A DNA stretch of 10,353 bases, from NCBI GenBank assembly GCA_002451065.1, contig DKBC01000092.1:1761-12113 (forward strand). Reading direction: 5' to 3'. Under the pieces are notes generated by a model. That model was not told where the DNA came from, searched no databases, and saw nothing but the letters and a program-made list of their open reading frames with translations. Of the stretch, positions 1 through 6,259 are shown in pieces (position 1 is the stretch's first letter; every line of letters starts with the position of its first letter). The stretch is from Betaproteobacteria bacterium UBA6910 (lineage in GTDB: Bacteria > Pseudomonadota > Gammaproteobacteria > Burkholderiales > UBA6910). The position numbers and the translations under genes were made by a program.

Positions 1-1260
1 TCCTTCATGCCCTGGCTGGTGGGAACCGCCCTGGTGCATTCCCTGGCGGTGACCGAGAAGCGGGGCGGCTTCAAGATTTGGACCGTGCTCCTGGCTATCA
101 GCGCATTTTCCCTCTCGCTGCTGGGAACCTTTCTGGTGCGCTCCGGCGTGTTGACATCGGTGCATGCCTTCGCCACCGATCCCAAGCGCGGCATCTTCAT
201 TCTCGGCTACCTGGTGTTCGTGATCGGGGGCTCGCTGCTGCTGTTCGCCTGGCGTGCCCCGAAGGTGGGGCTGGGGGGCAAATTCGACCTGGTGTCCCGG
301 GAGTCCCTGCTCCTCGGGAACAATGTGCTGCTGCTGGTGGCCGCGGGATCGGTGCTGCTGGGCACGCTCTATCCGCTGTTCATTGACGCCCTGGGGTTGG
401 GCAAGATTTCCGTCGGCCCGCCGTATTTCAACGCGGTTTTCGTTCCCCTCATGGTGCCGGCTGTATTCCTGATGGGCCTCGGCCCCATCGCGAAATGGAA
501 GAAGGCGTCGCTGCCGGATCTGCTGACGCGGGTGAAGTGGGCGTTTGGCGCGGCCGTGGTCACCGGGCTGCTGCTGCCCTTCGCCATGGGCTCCTGGACA
601 CCCCTCATCAGCCTCGGTTACCTGCTGGCCATGTGGATCGTGTTCTCCGCGGTGCTGCAGATCTGGGCTCGGGTGAAGGAGGCTTCCGGGGAGGGCAGCG
701 TATGGCGTCGGCTGGCCAAGCAGTCCCGCAGCTATTACGGGATGCACCTGGCCCACATCGGCGTGGCGGTATTCATCGTGGGCGTGACGTCGGTGGAAGG
801 CTACGACGTGGAGCGCGACGTGAAGATGGAGGTGGGGGACACCGTCTCCATCGGGCAATACACCTTCCGCTTCGATGGCGTCAAGGAGGTGCCGGGGCCC
901 AACTACGTGGCGGCGCGCGGCACGGTGGAGGTGAGCCGCGACGGGAAGTTCGTGGAGTACCTGTATCCGGAGAAGCGCGTTTACAACGCTTCCGGCATGC
1001 CAATGACGGAGGCGGCCATCGATACGACGCCGTTCCGGGATCTGTACGTTTCCCTGGGGGAGCCCGTGGGGGACAAGGCCTGGGCGGTGCGCGTGTACGA
1101 GAAGCCTTTCGTGGTCTGGATCTGGGGCGGCTGCATCCTGATGGCGCTGGGCGGGCTGCTGGCAGTGACTGACCGCCGTTACCGGATCGCGGTGAAGAAA
1201 GCGCGGGAGGACCACGCAGCGGGCGCGGGTGCCGCGCTACCCTCGGGAGCCAAGAGCTGA
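1..1260 (+). CDS. ccmF: Cytochrome c heme lyase subunit CcmF, C-terminal part (5' end outside window)
   Basis: CcmF is the integral membrane core of the System I heme lyase, which takes heme from holo-CcmE and attaches it to CxxCH motifs of apocytochromes c in the periplasm. The frame is open from base 1 and reads S-F-M-P-W-L-V-G-T-A-L, the stretch that directly follows the WWD motif (WDPVENASFMPW) in this family. The WWD itself and about one third of the protein are therefore missing to the left, and the ATG at 7 is internal. The 419 visible residues include the TSVHAFA segment with a conserved periplasmic histidine (about residue 55), the KISVGPPYFN signature (about 135-144), and the GMHLAHIG segment (His 249/252) that in E. 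coli CcmF supplies a ligand to the transmembrane heme b. A large periplasmic beta domain (about 260-370), a last membrane helix and a basic tail follow. The stop overlaps the ccmG start by one base. The family assignment is very secure. Confidence 0.97.
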   Translation, partial: SFMPWLVGTALVHSLAVTEKRGGFKIWTVLLAISAFSLSLLGTFLVRSGVLTSVHAFATDPKRGIFILGYLVFVIGGSLLLFAWRAPKVGLGGKFDLVSRESLLLGNNVLLLVAAGSVLLGTLYPLFIDALGLGKISVGPPYFNAVFVPLMVPAVFLMGLGPIAKWKKASLPDLLTRVKWAFGAAVVTGLLLPFAMGSWTPLISLGYLLAMWIVFSAVLQIWARVKEASGEGSVWRRLAKQSRSYYGMHLAHIGVAVFIVGVTSVEGYDVERDVKMEVGDTVSIGQYTFRFDGVKEVPGPNYVAARGTVEVSRDGKFVEYLYPEKRVYNASGMPMTEAAIDTTPFRDLYVSLGEPVGDKAWAVRVYEKPFVVWIWGGCILMALGGLLAVTDRRYRIAVKKAREDHAAGAGAALPSGAKS

Positions 1261-1793
1261 TGGGCAAGATGCGTTTTCTCCTGCCGCTGGCGATCTTTTT
1301 GGTCATGGCGGCATTCCTGGTCCGGGGTCTGTTCCTGAATCCAAGGGAGGTGCCTTCGCCCCTGATCGATAAGCCCGCGCCCGCATTTTCCTTAGTACGC
1401 CTCCACGAGCCGGACAAGACCTTGTCCCGCGAGGACCTCAAGGGGCAGGTGTGGCTGCTCAACGTGTGGGCTTCCTGGTGCGTTTCCTGTCGCGAGGAGC
1501 ATCCGTTGCTGGTGGAGCTTGCCCGGCAGGGGCTGGTGCCCATTTACGGGCTCAACTACAAGGACCAGCGCGAAGACGCCCTGGGGTGGCTGCAGCAGTT
1601 CGGAAATCCCTATACGGCGAGCGTCGTGGACAGGGACGGGCGCGTCGGAATCGACTACGGCGTGTACGGCGTTCCGGAAACCTTCGTCGTCGACAAGAAC
1701 GGCACGATTCGCTACAAGCAGATCGGCCCGGTAACCCGCGACGCGCTGGACAAGAAAATCATTCCTCTCGTGAAGCAGCTCCAGCAATCATGA
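1260..1793 (+). CDS. ccmG: Thiol:disulfide interchange protein CcmG/DsbE
   Basis: This is a membrane-anchored periplasmic thioredoxin that reduces the CxxCH cysteines of apocytochrome c, directly or through CcmH, before heme attachment. It has 177 residues, normal for the family. An N-terminal signal anchor (about residues 5-25) is followed by a thioredoxin fold with active site WASWCVSC (Cys74, Cys77) and the cis-proline loop GVPET (Pro139) near the DKNG turn. The GVYGVPETFVVDKNG region is characteristic of DsbE. The dipeptide between the cysteines is Val-Ser, where E. coli CcmG has Pro-Thr. The start at 1260 overlaps the ccmF stop (TGATG) and has a GGGAG Shine-Dalgarno at 1245-1249. An alternative ATG lies three codons downstream. 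It also overlaps ccmH, so translation of the cluster is probably coupled. Confidence 0.96.
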   Translation: MGKMRFLLPLAIFLVMAAFLVRGLFLNPREVPSPLIDKPAPAFSLVRLHEPDKTLSREDLKGQVWLLNVWASWCVSCREEHPLLVELARQGLVPIYGLNYKDQREDALGWLQQFGNPYTASVVDRDGRVGIDYGVYGVPETFVVDKNGTIRYKQIGPVTRDALDKKIIPLVKQLQQS

Positions 1794-2263
1794 TCCGTCC
1801 TGCCGCAATCTTCCTGGCGCTGTCCCTCTCGTTCGGCATCGCCGGCGCCAGGGAAGCCGCTCCCCTGGCCGAGGATCCGGCCGTCGAGAAGCGGTTGAAC
1901 AAGCTCGCCGAAGAGATCCGTTGCCTTGTCTGCCAGAACGAGTCCCTGGCGGGGTCCCGGGCGGATCTGGCCAACGACCTGCGGCGGGAAATCCGCGGGC
2001 TCATAAAGTCCGGCAAGTCCGACAAGGAGATCATCGACTACCTGGTGCAGCGCTACGGCGATTTCGTGCTCTACCGGCCGCCGGTGAAGTCCACCACCTA
2101 TCTTCTGTGGGGCGGGCCGTTCCTGCTGCTGGTCGGAGGCGGTTTGGCCCTGATCCTGTATCTGCGCCGGCGCGGAACGCGGGTCAGGGAAACGCCGCTG
2201 TCCGAGGAACAGCACGCCCGCGCGGCGCGCTTGCTGGAGGAACAGGGCGGGGAGCGCCCATGA
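1790..2263 (+). CDS. ccmH: Cytochrome c-type biogenesis protein CcmH (CcmH/CycL/Ccl2 domain)
   Basis: CcmH is a periplasm-facing thiol oxidoreductase of the heme lyase complex that handles apocytochrome c thiols. The 157-residue protein starts with a signal peptide (about residues 1-20, ending Ala-Gly-Ala), then the compact helical CcmH domain carrying the hallmark RCLVCQN motif (Cys45, Cys48). A conserved segment around DYLVQRYGDFVLYRPP precedes a single C-terminal membrane helix (about 103-125) and a basic cytoplasmic tail. This is the short form: the TPR part that is fused in E. coli CcmH is encoded separately here by the next gene. The ATG overlaps the ccmG stop by four bases (ATGA). No strong Shine-Dalgarno precedes it, consistent with coupling to ccmG. 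Confidence 0.96.
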   Translation: MIRPAAIFLALSLSFGIAGAREAAPLAEDPAVEKRLNKLAEEIRCLVCQNESLAGSRADLANDLRREIRGLIKSGKSDKEIIDYLVQRYGDFVLYRPPVKSTTYLLWGGPFLLLVGGGLALILYLRRRGTRVRETPLSEEQHARAARLLEEQGGERP

Positions 2264-3534
2264 CTGCGTTCTGGATCATCGCGGCTTGCTTTGTGGCGGC
2301 GGCGTTGCTGTTCGTCCTCCCGCCGTTGCTGGCAAAGCGTGACGCCAAGCCCAAGCTGGCGCGTCAGGACATCACGGTGTCCATCTACCGGGACGAGGCG
2401 GCGGAGCTGGAGAACGACCTTCGCAATGGCACTCTGAACGAGGATCAATATCAGCAGGCGCGCCAGGAACTGGAGCGTCGCCTGCTGGAGGACGTGGCGG
2501 CGGAGCCCGCAGCCGAAGTCTCGGGTGGCGCCGGCGTCGGCCGCTGGGCCGCGATCGCCGTGGGATTGTCGGTGCCGCTGCTCGCGGTCGGCCTATATTT
2601 CAAAGTGGGCACGCCGCGGGCGCTCACCGAGGACGTGCAGCGGACGGCGGCCGGGGGCGGCCATTCCCAGGGTCAGATGTCCGAGGAGGAGATCAAGGAC
2701 ATGGCGGCGAGGCTGGCGGCGCGCCTGGAGCAGAACCCGGACGATGCGGAAGGATGGGGCATGCTGGCCCGGACCAGTGCCGCCCTGGGCCGGTATGCGG
2801 AGGCGGCGCGGGCCTACAAGCGTCTCACCGAGCTGATCCCCGGCAACGCGCAACTGCTGGCGGATTACGCCGACATACTGGCCATGGCCCAGGGCCGGCG
2901 GTTGACCGGAGAGCCGGTCAACATCATCCAGCAGGCCCTGAAGGCCGATCCCAAGCATCCCAAGTCCCTGGCGCTGGCGGGCACCGCCGCCTTCGAGGCC
3001 AAGGATTACCAGGGCGCCGTCGCGTATTGGGAGCGGCTGCGTGCGGAGCTGCCTCCTGGCTCGGAGGGTTACCAGTCGGTATCCGGCGGCATCGCGGAGG
3101 CCAAGGCGCTGGCTTCCGGCGCGTCGCCGGAGCAGGCGATGCAGGCTGCGGCCCAGGCGTCTTCCCAGGGCACGGCCCCCGCCGTCGGCGCCGCCAAGGT
3201 CGCGGGACAAGTCACCTTGAGCCCGGCGCTGAAGGACAAGGTGGCGCCGGGAGACACGCTTTTCGTGTTCGCCCGGGCGGCCTCGGGTCCCAAGATGCCG
3301 CTGGCGATCCTCAGGTTCCAGGCGAAGGATTTGCCCACGACCTTTACCCTCGACGATTCCACGGCCATGAACGCGGCCATGAAGATCTCCAACTTCCCTG
3401 AGGTAGTGGTGGGCGCCCGGGTATCCAAGTCCGGCAACGCGACGCCCCAGGCCGGGGATCTGGAGGGACTGAGTGGCCCGGTCAAGGTGGGCAGCGCCAA
3501 CCTCGAAGTGGTCATCGACCGGGTGGTTCAGTAA
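2260..3534 (+). CDS. ccmI: Cytochrome c-type biogenesis protein CcmI (TPR apocytochrome c chaperone)
   Basis: CcmI binds the C-terminal helix of apocytochromes c and presents them to CcmF/CcmH. The 424-residue protein has the family layout. A first membrane helix (about 4-24) is followed by a cytoplasmic helical segment containing DITVSIYRDEAAELENDL and the acidic/basic leucine-zipper-like stretch RQELERRLLEDV (about 67-79). A second membrane helix (about 96-114) follows, then a periplasmic TPR domain (about 140-290, including PDDAEGWGMLARTSAALGRY) and a C-terminal beta domain (about 315-424). The last domain corresponds to the extra C-terminal region of full-length CcmI proteins. The start overlaps the ccmH stop (ATGA) and has a clear Shine-Dalgarno, GGGGAG at 2249-2254, five bases upstream. 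It is the last gene of the visible ccm operon. Confidence 0.95.
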   Translation: MTAFWIIAACFVAAALLFVLPPLLAKRDAKPKLARQDITVSIYRDEAAELENDLRNGTLNEDQYQQARQELERRLLEDVAAEPAAEVSGGAGVGRWAAIAVGLSVPLLAVGLYFKVGTPRALTEDVQRTAAGGGHSQGQMSEEEIKDMAARLAARLEQNPDDAEGWGMLARTSAALGRYAEAARAYKRLTELIPGNAQLLADYADILAMAQGRRLTGEPVNIIQQALKADPKHPKSLALAGTAAFEAKDYQGAVAYWERLRAELPPGSEGYQSVSGGIAEAKALASGASPEQAMQAAAQASSQGTAPAVGAAKVAGQVTLSPALKDKVAPGDTLFVFARAASGPKMPLAILRFQAKDLPTTFTLDDSTAMNAAMKISNFPEVVVGARVSKSGNATPQAGDLEGLSGPVKVGSANLEVVIDRVVQ

Positions 3535-3593
3535 CGTAACTTTTTTTTGCAGCGCGGCATTTTCTTAGTTTTTTACTCCACCATTCTCGAAAT

Positions 3594-3618
3594 TCGGAAT
3601 TCCGAGTCCGAATTCCGG
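3594..3618. promoter_or_regulatory. Tandem AATT-centred palindromes, possible activator binding sites
   Basis: A perfect 12-bp palindrome, TCGGAATTCCGA (3594-3605), is followed one base later by a second copy, TCCGAATTCCGG (3607-3618), matching at 10 of 12 positions. A third imperfect copy overlaps on the left (3587-3598). The copies could also pair as an 8-bp stem with a 7-nt loop, but no T-tract follows, so a terminator is less likely. They lie about 110-130 bp upstream of the -24 element at 3725, within the range used by sigma-54 enhancer-binding proteins. The sequence pattern is certain; the function is inference. Confidence 0.4.
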
Positions 3619-3629
3619 CATTAGAATCC

Positions 3630-3659
3630 GCGTCGACGCCCTGGAAACGGGATTTCCAG
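3630..3659. promoter_or_regulatory. Two further dyads, possible enhancer site of the sigma-54 promoter
   Basis: GCGTCGACGC (3630-3639) is a perfect 10-bp palindrome. Immediately after it comes CTGGAAA-N5-TTTCCAG (3641-3647 and 3653-3659), a perfect 7-bp inverted repeat. The dyad centre at about 3650 lies about 100 bp upstream of the transcription start predicted from the sigma-54 element, the classical position of an upstream activating sequence. No T-run follows, which argues against a terminator for ccmI. The regulatory role is inferred from position and symmetry only. Confidence 0.4.
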
Positions 3660-3724
3660 CAGCGCATCAAGGTGTTTGCCTGAGGCTTGGCGGCCCACGT
3701 GGCAGCTTGAGCCCATACGGAATT

Positions 3725-3740
3725 TGGCACAAAAGTTGCT
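3725..3740 (+). promoter_or_regulatory. Sigma-54 (RpoN) promoter, -24/-12 type
   Basis: TGGCAC (3725-3730), five bases, then TTGC and T (3736-3740) match the RpoN consensus TGGCAC-N5-TTGCW without a mismatch in the conserved positions. The invariant GG (3726-3727) and GC (3738-3739) are separated by exactly 10 bases. The element lies in an intergenic region in the orientation of the gene at 3800, with transcription expected from about 3750 and a leader of about 50 nt. A sigma-70 reading of the same bases (TTGGCA, 18-bp spacer, TTAATA) is possible but weaker. An enhancer-binding activator would be required; none is encoded in the window. Confidence 0.72.
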
Positions 3741-3799
3741 CGGTCTGTTAATAAGCGGGGCGAAGATGGTCCTTTGCTCCCTGCCGCGAACAGCCAGCA

Positions 3800-4819
3800 A
3801 TGTACAGCCGCCCCTCACTCGTGCGTGTTTTGGATGCCAAGCCGACTTGGGGGCTGGGGATTCTGGCGATCCTTTGGCTGCTGGGCATGCCGCACTACTT
3901 CGAGGACGCGCGAGCCCTGGTGGCCGCCGGGCTGAGCGTCCCGGGCTACCATTTGGCCACGGCGGCAAACTCCCTGCTCGCGGCCTCCACGGCCCTTTAC
4001 TTCACCAACCTATGGCTGGAAAACGAGACCGTGCGCCGCCTCTCGCCGGGACTCGCTCTCGGGGGCGCCGCGCTGCTGGTGGTGGACCTGCTGATGCGCT
4101 CGATAGGGTGGGCGGAATCGGACCGCGTGATTATCACCGCGCATACCAACGCGTTCGAGCTGGTGGCGCTGGTCACGGTGGTGCTGGTGGTGAGTGGCCT
4201 TTTGGCGGAGCAGGCGTTTCGCACCGCTGCGGCTGGGGCCTTCCTGATGCCGCTGGTCATGTGCGGGGTGGCGGCCCAGATCTGGCTCATCAACCATGGG
4301 CCCGCGGGGCAGGGCTTCGCTGCGTTCACGGGCCTGGGCGGTTATTGGGGGGTGGCTTACCTCCTGGCACAGGTGATCGGCTACGGCGCGTTCCTTGCTG
4401 CGGCCCTCTTGAGTTTTCTTTACTTGTTCCGCTCCCAGGCCGAGCGGGAGGGGCGCTCGGAGTTTCTCTCCAAGCGCCGTATTCCAGGCTTGTGGTCCCT
4501 GTATGCGATGATCGTCGGCCTGATCGCCTTCGGCCTGCCGGTGTTCCTGGTGGCTGCCCTGTTCCTCAGCGGATGGAGCATTGATGCGACGGCCCTGACC
4601 TGGCGCGGGCTGGCGTTGAACGCCTGGGCGGTGGGCGTCGTGGTGGTGTTCGGGTTTCTTGCCTATCGCATCTTTACGCGATCCATGGCGGGCAACACGC
4701 TCGCCACTCACGTGATCGCTGGCTTCGGGGTCACGCTGGCTGCATTCACGGCACTTCATTTCCTGCCCGATGCCGGGCCGGGCGCGGAGCTCGTCGCGCT
4801 GCTTTCGGCGCTGCCGTAA
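3800..4819 (+). CDS. CcsA/ResC-like polytopic membrane protein lacking the WWD motif
   Basis: This 339-residue inner-membrane protein has about eight hydrophobic helices (roughly 18-35, 50-70, 83-100, 112-135, 143-163, 184-210, 230-256, 268-290, plus 300-320). It resembles the CcsA (cytochrome c assembly, PF01578) family in several places: R-x3-W followed by a TNAFE segment (residues 100-120, compare the SNLYE region of CcsA), GAFLMPL (146-152), and GYWGVAY-x7-GYGAF (181-198). The last matches the family's YWLxxHVxxxxxxYG region, but with Tyr186 where the periplasmic heme-ligand histidine should be. The later GLPVFLVAALFLSGW segment (245-259) stands where the WWD motif should begin, yet no WG-x-YW-x-WDPKE follows. 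Family membership is inferred from motifs by eye. It is probably not a functional System II synthase; it may be a heme or quinone membrane protein or a partner of the next gene. ATG 3800 is the first start after an in-frame TAA at 3752, and it lacks a good Shine-Dalgarno. Confidence 0.6.
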   Translation: MYSRPSLVRVLDAKPTWGLGILAILWLLGMPHYFEDARALVAAGLSVPGYHLATAANSLLAASTALYFTNLWLENETVRRLSPGLALGGAALLVVDLLMRSIGWAESDRVIITAHTNAFELVALVTVVLVVSGLLAEQAFRTAAAGAFLMPLVMCGVAAQIWLINHGPAGQGFAAFTGLGGYWGVAYLLAQVIGYGAFLAAALLSFLYLFRSQAEREGRSEFLSKRRIPGLWSLYAMIVGLIAFGLPVFLVAALFLSGWSIDATALTWRGLALNAWAVGVVVVFGFLAYRIFTRSMAGNTLATHVIAGFGVTLAAFTALHFLPDAGPGAELVALLSALP

Positions 4820-4837
4820 TTCCAAGACGCGGCAGCA

Positions 4838-4843
4838 TATAAT
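4838..4843 (+). promoter_or_regulatory. Candidate -10 box upstream of the thioredoxin lipoprotein gene
   Basis: A perfect TATAAT lies 18 bases after the stop of the preceding gene, in an otherwise GC-rich stretch and about 50 bases before the chosen start at 4896. No good -35 hexamer is found 16-18 bases upstream (CGTAAT region), so this is only half a promoter by sequence. It would allow the lipoprotein to be made independently of the sigma-54 transcript. Confidence 0.4.
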
Positions 4844-4895
4844 TCCCGCTTTGCGTTGGGCGGTCCGGATGCCCCTGACGGCCGCGCCGTGTCCA

Positions 4896-5465
4896 ATGAT
4901 GGAGCCCCAAGTCTCTAGAGCGTTGCGGGAGCGATTCCTCGGGAGGGCCGCGACGCTGCTCCTGCTGGGATTAGCCCTGGCCCTAGCGGCCTGCGCGCCC
5001 GAGCATGAAGCCCGTCTCGCCCCCGGACAGCCGTTTCCCGACCTTTCCCTGACAAGTCTCGATGGCGCGCCCATGGAAACGGCCGGACGCGACGGCCGGG
5101 TGCTGGTACTCAACGTGTGGGCGACCTGGTGTCCTCCGTGCCGGCGGGAGATGCCCAGCCTGCAGCGGCTTGCGGCGGCGGTTGATCCGCGGCGGGTCAT
5201 GATCGCGGGACTGACCGTGGACCGGGATCTCAACCTGGCACGGGAGTTCGTGCTCCAGAACCGGATCGCCTTCCCGAACTACGCGGACCCGGACATGGCG
5301 ATCGCCAACGGCCGCCTCGCGGTGGTGGGCTTTCCGGAAACCTTCATCGTCGGTCCCGACGGCCGGCTGGCGGCCCGGCTGGTAGGTCCCAGGGAGTGGG
5401 ATGCGCCCGAGATTCTAAGCGCGCTGCAGGCGCTCTCCCGCGGCGAACGGGCGAGCTTCCGGTGA
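4896..5465 (+). CDS. TlpA/ResA-like thioredoxin-fold lipoprotein
   Basis: This is a periplasmic thiol-disulfide oxidoreductase anchored to a membrane by lipid. A short basic N-terminus and a Leu/Ala-rich core end in a lipobox, LAAC (Cys33). The AhpC-TSA/redoxin domain then opens with APGQPFPDLSLTSLDG and carries the active site WATWCPPC (Cys79, Cys82) and the cis-proline loop GFPET (Pro147) before GPDG. WCPPC and this layout are typical of ResA/TlpA reductants that feed electrons to apocytochrome c or to copper-site assembly. It has 189 residues from ATG 4896. ATG 4899 overlaps it and ATG 4869 is also in frame; the lipoprotein signal fits 4896 or 4899 best, and no clear Shine-Dalgarno decides. 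It follows the CcsA-like gene by 76 bases and may work with it or supplement CcmG. The exact substrate cannot be read. Confidence 0.88.
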   Translation: MMEPQVSRALRERFLGRAATLLLLGLALALAACAPEHEARLAPGQPFPDLSLTSLDGAPMETAGRDGRVLVLNVWATWCPPCRREMPSLQRLAAAVDPRRVMIAGLTVDRDLNLAREFVLQNRIAFPNYADPDMAIANGRLAVVGFPETFIVGPDGRLAARLVGPREWDAPEILSALQALSRGERASFR

Positions 5466-5476
5466 CGGGGAAGGGA

Positions 5477-6001
5477 TTACTTGTAGCTGCCTAGAAAAGC
5501 CTGGGCGCCCGGATGGCCTTGCTCCGCGGCGCGGGTGATCCACTTTACCCCTTCCTCATGGCTTTGCTGGACACCTTTGCCGGCGAGGAACATCAGCCCA
5601 AGGTTGTACTGGGCATCGGCATGGCCCTGGAGCGCGGCCTTGAAATACCACTGAACCGCCTGGAGATCCGGATCAGTCTCTTTCTTGGGGACGCCGAATC
5701 CATAAAGGTACATGTTAGCCAGCTGGAACTGGGCATCGGCGTTGGCCTGCTCCGCCGATTTGCGGATCAGGCCGAAAGCGAGCGCATCGTTCTCCTTGGT
5801 CCCCAGGCCGTAGTGATACATCAAGCCGAGCTTGAGCTGCGCGTCCGGATTGCCCTGGTCCGCCAGCTTCTTGAAGACGGCAAGGGCCTTGCCGTACTCG
5901 CCCTTGTTGAAGGCGGCGAGGCCGGCCCCAAAATCGTCGCCGGCCAAGGCAAGCGGCAACCAAAGCACGAAGGCGAACAGGGCGAGTACTTTCTTCGTCA
6001 T
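5477..6001 (-). CDS. Secreted Sel1-repeat (TPR-like) protein
   Basis: This is a 174-residue periplasmic protein of stacked Sel1-type helical repeats, a scaffold for protein-protein contact; its partner is unknown. A signal peptide (residues 1-20, ending LALA) is followed by a TPR-like first unit (GLAAFNKGEYGKALAVFKKLADQG). Three to four Sel1 repeats come next, each with the A-x2-x-L-G-x-M-Y-x-x-G-x-G pattern, e.g. AQLKLGLMYHYGLG (54-67), AQFQLANMYLYGFG (90-103) and AQYNLGLMFLAGKG (130-143), and a final GAQAFLG. The ATG at 6001 is preferred over an in-frame one at 6052 because it places the signal peptide at the N-terminus and has GGGG six bases upstream. The gene runs convergently to the thioredoxin lipoprotein (11-bp gap) and divergently from the ligase gene. 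Confidence 0.88.
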   Translation of the reverse strand: MTKKVLALFAFVLWLPLALAGDDFGAGLAAFNKGEYGKALAVFKKLADQGNPDAQLKLGLMYHYGLGTKENDALAFGLIRKSAEQANADAQFQLANMYLYGFGVPKKETDPDLQAVQWYFKAALQGHADAQYNLGLMFLAGKGVQQSHEEGVKWITRAAEQGHPGAQAFLGSYK

Positions 6002-6024
6002 GAATATCCCCAACGCAGTATCCA

Positions 6025-6039
6025 CTTTGCCGGGCAAAG
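6025..6039. promoter_or_regulatory. 15-bp perfect inverted repeat upstream of the Sel1 gene
   Basis: CTTTGCC-G-GGCAAAG (6025-6039) is a perfect inverted repeat about 24 bases upstream of the Sel1-protein start, inside the 258-bp divergent intergenic region (6002-6259). It could be an operator or, in the minus-strand mRNA, a small 6-bp hairpin with a 3-nt loop near the ribosome binding site. The rest of that intergenic region shows only weak promoter-like hexamers: TAGAAT on the minus strand near 6090, and TAAAAT on the plus strand at 6148-6153. Nothing else in it is recognisable. Confidence 0.3.
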
Positions 6040-6259
6040 GCACCCGACGCATAGAAAATAATTCCTGGCAGAAAGGCTGTCATTCTAGCGGCGCGAGCTT
6101 GTTTAATCCACAATGCGGCGGCGGGTGCATTGCGCGGGACGCCCGACTAAAATACCGAGTTCGTTCGCGAAACACCCATTGCCGGTGCGAAAGGCCCTTT
6201 TTGCTGTCGTTCCGCACCAGATGTCACCGTATCCTTGGACCTGGGACAACAACCGATAC

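Noticed and set aside
3541..3548. T8 tract directly after the ccmI stop, as an intrinsic terminator
   Set aside because: No stable GC-rich hairpin precedes it; only 4-bp stems such as GGTC-ATC-GACC can be drawn, and these lie too far away. It remains a bare T-run.
3594..3659. Stem-loops at 3595-3617 and 3641-3659 as terminators for the ccm operon
   Set aside because: Neither stem is followed by a T-run. Their position upstream of a sigma-54 element fits protein-binding sites better.
4371..4395. Other TGGCAC occurrences (near 4367, 5237 and 2426) as sigma-54 promoters
   Set aside because: They lie inside coding regions and lack TTGC at the required spacing.
4010..5233. Long antisense open frame (about 407 codons, minus strand) across the CcsA-like and lipoprotein genes
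   Set aside because: Its product is Arg/Gln/His/Ser-rich with no recognisable motif, while both plus-strand genes show membrane helices, a lipobox and a thioredoxin site. Long antisense frames are expected in GC-rich DNA.
5513..6061. Plus-strand open frame (about 182 codons) opposite the Sel1 gene
   Set aside because: The minus-strand frame has a signal peptide and regular Sel1 repeats; the plus-strand frame is its mirror with no features of its own.
6095..6120. TTGTTTAATCCACAA as an FNR/DNR box for autoregulation by the downstream Crp/Fnr protein
   Set aside because: The half-sites do not match TTGAT-N4-ATCAA: the length is 15 rather than 14 and the right half is wrong. No better FNR-type box was seen in the window.
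6113..6259. N-terminal extension of the ligase gene from ATG 6113
   Set aside because: The extra 49 residues show no family sequence and no signal peptide, and the ligase domain begins just after Met at 6260. Met at 6221 also lacks a ribosome binding site.
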